Shown here piece by piece: positions 1 through 5,065 of a DNA stretch of 5,065 bases. The translations under genes were made by a program, and so were the position numbers. The notes below the pieces were generated by a model, which had not been told where the DNA came from, made no database searches, and was given only the letters and a program-made list of their open reading frames with translations. This DNA is from Anaerolinea sp. GTDB lineage: Bacteria > Chloroflexota > Anaerolineae > Anaerolineales > Villigracilaceae. Position 1 is the first letter of the stretch, and each line of letters begins with the position of its first letter. The stretch is taken from assembly GCA_020720965.1 (NCBI GenBank), contig DYNS01000098.1, forward strand, positions 1 to 5,065, given 5' to 3'.

Positions 1-1005
1 CTTGCCTGGGTGTCGGGGTCGATGATGACGAAACCCGCCGCCCGGCCGAAGCGCAGCCTCCTTTTCCTCGCCGTCACCTTGCATGAATACGGTCACGCTC
101 TCACCGCCCGCAAATTCGGCGTAAAGACCCGCGATATCACCCTCTACCCCATTGGCGGGGTGGCGCGTCTGGAGCGCATTCCCGAAAAACCGGTGCAGGA
201 ACTCTGGGTAGCGTTGGCAGGTCCCGCCGTTAACCTGGTGATTGCCGCCGGGCTTTTCCTCTGGCTCACCCTCACCAATGCCCTCGTCCCCATGAGTCAA
301 CTGACTCTGACAACCGGCTCCTTTATGGAACGCCTGATGATTGTCAATATCGGTCTGGTTGTCTTCAACCTTATCCCGGCATTTCCCATGGACGGGGGGC
401 GGGTATTGCGCGCCCTTCTTGCTCTGCGCCTGGAATATGTAAAAGCCACCCAAATTGCGGCAACGGTGGGGCAGGGTATGGCGTTTGTGTTCGGTTTGGC
501 GGGGTTATTTGGCAACCCCATGCTGCTTTTCATCGCCTTCTTTGTTTGGATGGGCGCTTCTCAGGAGGCAAGCATGGTACAGATGAAAAACGCCCTCGGC
601 GGAATTCCCGTCAGCCGGGCGATGATGACCGAGTACCAATCCCTCGCCCCGCAAGACTCGCTCTCCCGCGTTTCTGAATTGATTTTGGCAGGTTCGCAGC
701 GAGATTTTCCGGTGCTGGAAGCGGAACGGATGGTGGGTATTCTCACCCGCGATGATTTCTTCGCCGCCCTCACCCGGCATGGGCAGACGATGAGCGTTTC
801 GGCGGTGATGCGCTCTGGCTTGCCCGAAGTCGACTCGTATGACATGGTGGAAATTGCCCTGTTGCGCTTGCAGGAAAGCGGCACACCGGTTTTGCCTGTG
901 ATGCACGCCGGGAGGTTGGTGGGAATGATTAGCCCCGAAAACATTACCGAATATCTGATGATTCGCTCCGCGCTGAAAACCGGTTCGGTCATTATCACCG
1001 GGTAA
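1..1005 (+). CDS. M50 (site-2 protease-like) zinc metalloprotease with two CBS domains, probably 5'-partial
   Basis: Intramembrane zinc metalloprotease of the M50/S2P family, in the CBS-containing group; such proteins cut membrane-embedded substrates, but the substrate here is unknown. Numbered from the GTG at base 10, HEYGH (residues 25-29) is the HExxH zinc and catalytic motif, and NLIPAFPMDGGR (120-131) carries the third zinc ligand, D128. Hydrophobic segments lie at about 65-90, 106-124 and 150-183. Two CBS domains follow at about 203-257 and 263-319; in other proteins these bind adenine nucleotides. The reading frame is open to base 1 and begins L-A-W-V, which resembles the first membrane helix of relatives, so the true start is probably upstream of the window. 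A start at the GTG (10) or ATG (22 or 25) would leave the protein without a first helix. No ribosome binding site is visible for those starts. The gene ends in TAA and is followed by a strong terminator. Family assignment is secure; the N-terminus is not. Confidence 0.9.
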   Translation, partial: LAWVSGSMMTKPAARPKRSLLFLAVTLHEYGHALTARKFGVKTRDITLYPIGGVARLERIPEKPVQELWVALAGPAVNLVIAAGLFLWLTLTNALVPMSQLTLTTGSFMERLMIVNIGLVVFNLIPAFPMDGGRVLRALLALRLEYVKATQIAATVGQGMAFVFGLAGLFGNPMLLFIAFFVWMGASQEASMVQMKNALGGIPVSRAMMTEYQSLAPQDSLSRVSELILAGSQRDFPVLEAERMVGILTRDDFFAALTRHGQTMSVSAVMRSGLPEVDSYDMVEIALLRLQESGTPVLPVMHAGRLVGMISPENITEYLMIRSALKTGSVIITG

Positions 1006-1024
1006 AGTTGGTTGCAGTTTGCCT

Positions 1025-1061
1025 AACGGGGCTGTCTGGGAGACCAGGCAGCCCCGTTTTT
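1025..1061 (+). terminator. Rho-independent terminator after the M50 protease gene
   Basis: The arms AACGGGGCTGTCTGG (1025-1039) and CCAGGCAGCCCCGTT (1044-1058) pair over 15 bp with a single U-G wobble (1035 with 1048). They enclose the four-base loop GAGA. A T-run (1057-1061) overlaps the end of the stem. The hairpin starts 20 bases after the protease stop codon. On the minus strand no T-run follows, so it should act only in the plus direction. Confidence 0.9.
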
Positions 1062-1099
1062 GTTGTGATGAAAGCGAGGATGAAAATACCCTGCGTGCG

Positions 1100-1128
1100 T
1101 TGACTAGACATTTTATCGGCGGTACAAT
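1100..1128 (+). promoter_or_regulatory. Sigma70-type promoter for purL-purQ
   Basis: A -35 box TTGACT (1100-1105) and a -10 box TACAAT (1123-1128) are separated by exactly 17 bases; each differs from consensus at one position. Transcription would begin near 1135, leaving an untranslated leader of only about 20 bases. That is too short to hold a purine riboswitch or an attenuator. The promoter lies between the upstream terminator and the purL start, as expected for an operon promoter. No clear operator palindrome was seen around it. Confidence 0.8.
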
Positions 1129-1142
1129 CCTGCCGCTTTGCG

Positions 1143-1149
1143 AAAGGAA
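1143..1149 (+). promoter_or_regulatory. Ribosome binding site of purL
   Basis: AAAGGAA is a purine-rich Shine-Dalgarno-like sequence ending five bases before the ATG at 1155. It supports this ATG as the purL start. It contrasts with purQ, which has no such site. Confidence 0.65.
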
Positions 1150-1154
1150 TCAGG

Positions 1155-4046
1155 ATGACCATTTACCGCTTTCTTGTCCGCTTCAAATATCCCGACCCGC
1201 GCTCCGCCGGATTTCTGGCGGATGCCCGCGCTTTGGGCTTTGCCGCCCTGCAAAGGCTGGAATGTCAGGATTTGTACTTTATTGAGGGTCAATTGTCTGC
1301 CGGGGAAGCGCAGCAATTGGCTCTCAAACTTTTAACCGACCCGGTGACGCAGACTGCCTCTTGGGAGGCGCAGAGCGCCGAAGGCGAACTCCTGGCTGTG
1401 GAAGTTGCCTACCGCCCTGGCGTTACCGACCCGGTTGCCCACGAAACCCTCCGCGCCGCCCGCGAATTGGGCTTTGAGGGGGTGCAGCACACTGCAACCG
1501 GTTTGCGATTCCTTTTGGATGGGCTGGACCAAGCCCAAGCCGAAAAACTGACCCGTCAACTGCTTGCCAACCCGGTCATCCAACATTGGGCAATGGGGCA
1601 AATCTCCCCTTCCTTCCCGGAGGAGACGGAATCGAGCGGGGAGGTGGAAATTATTCCCCTACGGGATGAATCGGAGGCGGGCTTGCTTGCTCTTTCGCAA
1701 AATCGCCGCGCCGCGCTGGACTTGCCGGAGATGCAAGCCATGCAAGCCTACTTTCGGCGCGAGGGGCGTGACCCAACCGATGTGGAGTTTGAAATGTTCG
1801 CCCAAACCTGGAGCGAACACTGCGTTCATAAGACTTTTAAGGCGCTCGTAGAGGTTAGGGAAGAGAGAATCGTAAATGGTCAAAACCAAATTCTCACATC
1901 TCATCTCGATTCCATCATCAAAACCTATCTCAAAGCCGCAACCGATGCCATCGCTGCCCCTTGGGTGCGCTCTGCCTTTGTGGATAACGCCGGGATTGTA
2001 GATTTTGACGAGGAATTTGAGATTTCTTTCAAAGCCGAGACGCACAATCACCCTTCAGCGGTGGAGCCGTTTGGCGGAGCGAATACCGGCGTAGGCGGGG
2101 TCATCCGTGATATTTTAGGGGTCAGCGCCAAGCCCATCGCCAATACCGATGTGCTGTGCTTCGGTCCCCAAAACCTGGTTCCCGCCCATGTCCCGGAGGG
2201 TGTCTTGCATCCGCGCCGCATTCAGAGCGGAGTGGTGGCAGGCGTGCAAGATTACGGTAACAAAATCGGCATTCCCACCGTCAACGGCGCGATTTTGTAC
2301 GATGATGGCTACACCGCCAACCCGCTGGTCTTTTGCGGCTGTGTGGGAATAGCCCCCAAAGGGCTGCATCACAAAGACCCGCGCCCCGGCGATAGAATCA
2401 TCATCCTGGGTGGACGCACCGGGCGGGACGGTTTGCGCGGTGCGACCTTCTCTTCCATGACGATGGACGCGCAGACAGGCGAAGTCTCTGGCGCTTCGGT
2501 GCAGATTGGCGACCCCATTACCGAAAAAGGGCTGATAGACGTTATCACCCGCGCCCGCGACCTCGCTCTGTATTCCGACATTACCGACTGCGGCGCGGGA
2601 GGGCTTTCCTCTGCTGTAGGCGAAATGACCTCTCAACGGGGCGGCGAAGTGGAACTGAAAGCCGTCCGCCTCAAGTACCCTGGGCTTGCCCCTTGGGAAA
2701 TCTGGCTCTCCGAGGCGCAGGAGCGCATGGTACTTGCCGTGCCGCCCCAAAACCTGCCCGCCCTGCAAACCCTCTGCGATACCTTCAACACCGAACTGAC
2801 TGACATCGGTGCAGTGACCGACACCGGGCGAATCCGCATCACCTATGGCGGCGAAACCGTACTGGATTTGGAAAACGAATTTCTCCACAACGGCATCCCG
2901 CAGCGCAGGCTGGTCGCTGCCCTGCCCGCCGCCGAACAAGAGACAAACGGGCAGAAAATGAGGCAGGACGAGCAAACCCTAACGCCTGCCATCTTTGCCA
3001 GCCAACTGTACGCCCTGCTTTCCTCCCCCAACATTGCTTCCAAAGCCCCGGTCATTCGCCTTTACGACCACGAAGTGCAGGGCGCATGCGCGGTGAAACC
3101 CCTCACCGGCATCGAAATGGATGCCCCCTCCGATGCGGCAGTGCTCAAGCCGATGGGTGTGCGCGGCAGTCGCGGCATCGTCCTTTCCAATGGCATCAAT
3201 CCGGAATATGGCAAACGCGACTCGTACAAAATGGCTTGGGCAGTGATAGACGAAGCCATCCGCAACGCAGTGGCAGTCGGTGCCGACCCGCAGCGCATAG
3301 CCCTGTTGGATAACTTCTGTTGGGGCGACCCCACCCGCCCGGAGACGATGGGAAGCCTTGTGCAAGCCGCGCGCGGCTGTTACGATGCCGCGCTTTTCTT
3401 CCAAGCCCCCTTCATCAGCGGTAAAGATTCACTTAACAACGAATACCTCGGTGCAGACGGGCTGCGCCATTCCATCCCGCCCACCCTGCTCATCTCCGCT
3501 TTGGGGATGGTGGAGGATGTAAGCGCGGCGGTTACGATGGATTTCAAAGCCCCCGGCAGCGACCTCTACATCGTAGGCGATTTTCAACCCTTGTTTGGTG
3601 GCAGCCAACTGGCAAAACTGCGCCCAGACTGGAACCTGGGCGCTGACCCTTTGCCCTCTCTCAGCCCGCACACCCCGCAGGTGTACCGCGCCTTGCACCA
3701 AGCCATCCGCGCCGGGCTGGTTTTGGCGGCGCACGACCTCAGCGAGGGCGGTTTGGCGGTCACAGCCGCCGAAATGTGCATTGGCGGGCGCATGGGCGCG
3801 GCGCTCAAATTTGGAGAGCGGGACGAAGCCCTGCGCGTTCTCTTTGGCGAAACAACCGGCTGCCTGCTGGTGGAAGTTGCCCCTCAACACCGCCGCGCTT
3901 TTTTGGATTTCTTTGCAGACCTGCCCTTCACCTGGGTTGGTAAAACCGCCTCCCACCCGCATCTGGATGTCACCCTCTACGGCGCTCCCGTCCTGCACGC
4001 CAGCCTGGATGAAATTCTCCAAGCCTTTGCGCCTCCCTCACCCTAA
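1155..4046 (+). CDS. purL: Phosphoribosylformylglycinamidine (FGAM) synthase catalytic subunit PurL with fused tandem PurS-like N-terminal domains
   Basis: Cytoplasmic enzyme that converts FGAR to FGAM using ATP and ammonia supplied by PurQ (de novo IMP synthesis). The protein has 963 residues, against about 600-740 for small PurL and about 1300 for the large single-chain form. Residues 1-75 and 80-147 are two PurS-like repeats offset by about 77 residues (ARALGF/ARELGF, LLTDPV/LLANPV). The catalytic part runs from about 165. It contains TWSEHCVHKTF (218-228) with the presumed catalytic H222, the nucleotide-site motif KAETHNHP (293-300) followed by a Gly-rich stretch, SDITDCGAGG (474-483), ISGKDS (754-759) and AHDLSEGG (859-866). 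All key motifs are intact and there is no frameshift. VRSAFVDNAGIVDF (271-284) resembles the SAYKDNAAV region of large PurL more than small PurL. The start is supported by the ribosome binding site and promoter. The last four codons and stop (PPSP, TAA) run into a probable dispersed repeat. purQ follows after 84 bases and is probably co-transcribed. Confidence 0.95.
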   Translation: MTIYRFLVRFKYPDPRSAGFLADARALGFAALQRLECQDLYFIEGQLSAGEAQQLALKLLTDPVTQTASWEAQSAEGELLAVEVAYRPGVTDPVAHETLRAARELGFEGVQHTATGLRFLLDGLDQAQAEKLTRQLLANPVIQHWAMGQISPSFPEETESSGEVEIIPLRDESEAGLLALSQNRRAALDLPEMQAMQAYFRREGRDPTDVEFEMFAQTWSEHCVHKTFKALVEVREERIVNGQNQILTSHLDSIIKTYLKAATDAIAAPWVRSAFVDNAGIVDFDEEFEISFKAETHNHPSAVEPFGGANTGVGGVIRDILGVSAKPIANTDVLCFGPQNLVPAHVPEGVLHPRRIQSGVVAGVQDYGNKIGIPTVNGAILYDDGYTANPLVFCGCVGIAPKGLHHKDPRPGDRIIILGGRTGRDGLRGATFSSMTMDAQTGEVSGASVQIGDPITEKGLIDVITRARDLALYSDITDCGAGGLSSAVGEMTSQRGGEVELKAVRLKYPGLAPWEIWLSEAQERMVLAVPPQNLPALQTLCDTFNTELTDIGAVTDTGRIRITYGGETVLDLENEFLHNGIPQRRLVAALPAAEQETNGQKMRQDEQTLTPAIFASQLYALLSSPNIASKAPVIRLYDHEVQGACAVKPLTGIEMDAPSDAAVLKPMGVRGSRGIVLSNGINPEYGKRDSYKMAWAVIDEAIRNAVAVGADPQRIALLDNFCWGDPTRPETMGSLVQAARGCYDAALFFQAPFISGKDSLNNEYLGADGLRHSIPPTLLISALGMVEDVSAAVTMDFKAPGSDLYIVGDFQPLFGGSQLAKLRPDWNLGADPLPSLSPHTPQVYRALHQAIRAGLVLAAHDLSEGGLAVTAAEMCIGGRMGAALKFGERDEALRVLFGETTGCLLVEVAPQHRRAFLDFFADLPFTWVGKTASHPHLDVTLYGAPVLHASLDEILQAFAPPSP

Positions 4047-4092
4047 CCCTCTACCACTGCGTGGCACACGTCCCGCAAGGCGAGGGAAACGC
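4034..4092. repeat. Probable degenerate REP-like dispersed repeat overlapping the purL 3' end
   Basis: The stretch opens with CCCTCACCCTAACCCTCT (4035-4052) and ends with GCGAGGGAAACGCC. CCCTC at 4035-4039 or 4047-4051 can pair with GAGGG at 4082-4086. An inner hairpin CCAC-TGC-GTGG lies at 4054-4064. Another frame reads PHPNPLPLRG, a peptide often seen when dispersed palindromic repeats of this kind are translated in bacterial genomes; this resemblance is from memory. Only one copy is present in the window, so repetition itself cannot be shown here. It overlaps the final purL codons and stop. Confidence 0.4.
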
Positions 4093-4103
4093 CTTTTCCT
4101 ACC

Positions 4104-4124
4104 CACTAACCACTACCCACTGAC
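4104..4124. repeat. Three tandem heptamers in the purL-purQ gap
   Basis: CACTAAC, CACTACC and CACTGAC follow one another without spacing and end six bases before the purQ ATG. The third heptamer is identical to a component of the 13-bp units at 5001-5065, so this is a short member of the same repeat family. It occupies the position where a Shine-Dalgarno sequence for purQ would be expected. Confidence 0.6.
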
Positions 4125-4130
4125 CAGACC

Positions 4131-4910
4131 ATGCCCCCTAAAACCCTCATTCTCCAAGCCTATGGCACCAACCGCGATGACGATGTCGCTGAGGCGCTGA
4201 CCCTGGCGGGCGCGCTGCCTTGCGAAGTTCCGCTGAACGAACTGCGCGCCGGGAAACAGCGCTTTGCCGATTTTGATATGCTCGTCCTCCCCGGCGGTTT
4301 CTCCTACGCCGATGCGCTGGGCGCGGGCAAGCTGCTCGCTCTCGACCTGACCTCCTACTTTGCGGAGGAGATTGCCGCCTTTGTTGCCTCCGGCAAGCCG
4401 GTCCTTGGCATTTGTAACGGGTTTCAGGCGCTGGTCAAAGCCGGTATTCTGCCGGGAGATTTGCCTGCCTCGCCGGAGGAGGATGCCATTACCCTCACCT
4501 TTAACGCCTGCGGACATTTTGAATGTCGCTGGGTTCACCTTGCCCCGGTTTCCCAAACCTGCCTGTGGACTCGTGACCTGCCGGATACGATTTTCTGCCC
4601 GGTCTCACACGGCGAGGGCAACTTTCAGGCGAGTCTTAACTCCCGCCTTGCTGCTTTGGCTGCCAACGACCAGATTGCTCTCACCTACATCCGCCCAGAT
4701 GGCTCGCCTGCCAACGGGGAGTATCCGCACAACCCCAACGGCTCCCTGCTGGATATTGCCGGGATTTGTAACCCGCAAGGCAATGTTTTGGGGCTTATGC
4801 CGCACCCGGAGAATCATATTCACCCCTGGCAACATCCCCTCCATACACGAGGCGAGCATGGCGGGCTGGGCTTGGCGCTCTTTCAGCGGGCGGTGGCGAG
4901 TGGTAAGTGA
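4131..4910 (+). CDS. purQ: FGAM synthase glutaminase subunit PurQ
   Basis: Class I glutamine amidotransferase subunit that hydrolyses glutamine and passes ammonia to PurL for FGAM synthesis. The protein has 259 residues, slightly longer than the roughly 225-230 of many small PurQ proteins. Visible motifs are LVLPGGFSYADAL (51-63), the nucleophile elbow GICNGFQ (93-99) with C95, SHGEGNF (159-165), and MPHPEN (223-228) with H225 and E227 completing the triad. The early motif, usually GSNCD or GTNCD, reads GTNRD (12-16), with Arg in place of Cys; that Cys is not the nucleophile. The ATG at 4131 gives the expected PurQ N-terminus, but no Shine-Dalgarno sequence precedes it, only heptamer repeat DNA. 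The last five codons (VASGK) and the TGA stop lie inside the next repeat array, so the original C-terminus may have been replaced. It follows purL by 84 bases and depends on that operon's promoter, since none was seen in the gap. Confidence 0.95.
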   Translation: MPPKTLILQAYGTNRDDDVAEALTLAGALPCEVPLNELRAGKQRFADFDMLVLPGGFSYADALGAGKLLALDLTSYFAEEIAAFVASGKPVLGICNGFQALVKAGILPGDLPASPEEDAITLTFNACGHFECRWVHLAPVSQTCLWTRDLPDTIFCPVSHGEGNFQASLNSRLAALAANDQIALTYIRPDGSPANGEYPHNPNGSLLDIAGICNPQGNVLGLMPHPENHIHPWQHPLHTRGEHGGLGLALFQRAVASGK

Positions 4911-4990
4911 TAAGTGGCGAGTGGTAAGTGATAAGTGGCGAGTGGTAAGTGATAAGTGGCAAGTGATAAGTGATAAGTGATAAGTGATAG
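4893..4990. repeat. Tandem array of 14 heptamers (GTGRYRR), partly as a 21-bp higher-order unit
   Basis: The 98 bases divide exactly into 14 heptamers. The first nine form three identical 21-bp units (4893-4913, 4914-4934, 4935-4955), each made of GTGGCGA, then GTGGTAA, then GTGATAA. The rest are GTGGCAA, three copies of GTGATAA, and a final GTGATAG. The array begins inside purQ and supplies its stop codon. The identity of the 21-bp units points to recent slippage or duplication. Confidence 0.95.
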
Positions 4991-5000
4991 GAACTCTCAC

Positions 5001-5065
5001 TGACACTGACCACTGACACTGACCACTGACACTGACCACTGACACTGACCACTGACACTGACCAC
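5001..5065. repeat. Tandem array of five perfect 13-bp units running to the window end
   Basis: TGACACTGACCAC occurs five times in a row with no mismatch, at 5001, 5014, 5027, 5040 and 5053. Each unit can be read as a hexamer CACTGA plus a heptamer CACTGAC. The array is preceded by a 10-base break (4991-5000) and probably continues past the window. Read on the minus strand the unit is GTGGTCA followed by GTGTCA, close to the GTGGTAA heptamer of the adjacent array, so the two arrays are related but inverted. Confidence 0.95.

Noticed and set aside
1062..1154. Possible purine riboswitch or PurR-type leader upstream of purL
   Set aside because: The likely transcript leader is only about 20 bases, and no aptamer-like stems or operator palindrome were found between the terminator and the promoter.
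1019..1285. Plus-strand frame of 88 codons spanning the terminator, promoter and purL start
   Set aside because: It runs through the terminator hairpin and promoter, overlaps purL in another frame, and shows no recognisable domain.
2115..2975. Long minus-strand open frame of 286 codons inside purL
   Set aside because: It is antisense to intact, conserved PurL motifs. Long opposite-strand frames are expected in GC-rich coding DNA, and the peptide matches no family I know.
4085..4099. Small hairpin GGAAA-TTTCC in the purL-purQ gap as a terminator
   Set aside because: The stem is only 5-6 bp and AT-rich, with no T-run after it, so it is unlikely to stop transcription.
4360..4980. Plus-strand frame overlapping purQ and ending in repeated WRVVSDK units
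   Set aside because: It is a shadow frame of purQ extended through the 21-bp repeats, which keep one frame open. It has no ribosome binding site or domain.
4605..5058. Minus-strand open frames at the right end, beginning with a Ser/Val-rich repetitive peptide
   Set aside because: They are open because the tandem repeats lack stops on the minus strand. Their remainder is antisense to purQ, and no conserved domain is recognisable.
4893..5065. Possible CRISPR array
   Set aside because: The repeats are 7-21 bp and directly adjacent, with no unique spacers of 25-40 bp and no cas genes. These are simple tandem repeats.

Overview
The window looks like ordinary chromosomal DNA from a moderately GC-rich bacterium. 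The N-terminally extended PurL, the separate PurQ, the CBS-type M50 protease and the heptamer arrays between genes would fit a member of the Chloroflexota such as Anaerolineae. That assignment is inference from protein style and gene architecture; no marker gene confirms it. All supported genes lie on the plus strand.

Layout. Bases 1-1005 hold a site-2-protease-type (M50) membrane metalloprotease with two C-terminal CBS domains, probably cut at its 5' end by the window edge. A strong intrinsic terminator follows (1025-1061). A near-consensus sigma70-type promoter (1100-1128, TTGACT-17-TACAAT) and a good ribosome binding site then start the purine operon. This consists of purL (1155-4046), an FGAM synthase catalytic subunit with two PurS-like domains fused at its N-terminus, and purQ (4131-4910), the glutaminase subunit. 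The 84-base gap between them holds no gene; it contains a probable degenerate dispersed repeat and three CACTRMC-type heptamers. From 4893 to the window end there is tandem repeat DNA: 14 heptamers of GTGRYRR type, partly organised as three exact 21-bp units, then a 10-base break, then five exact 13-bp units in the opposite sense, which probably continue beyond the window.

How the genes work together. PurQ releases ammonia from glutamine. PurL uses it with ATP to convert FGAR to FGAM, the fourth step of de novo IMP synthesis. PurS normally bridges PurL and PurQ as a dimer. Here a tandem PurS-like pair is built into PurL, giving a layout between the three-protein PurSQL complex and the single-chain large PurL. 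The terminator and promoter separate the protease from the purine genes, so they are probably independent transcription units.

I found no evidence for an undescribed defence, mobile or RNA system. The most interesting material is the heptamer-family repeat DNA on both sides of purQ. It supplies the last five codons and stop of purQ and replaces any visible Shine-Dalgarno sequence before its start.
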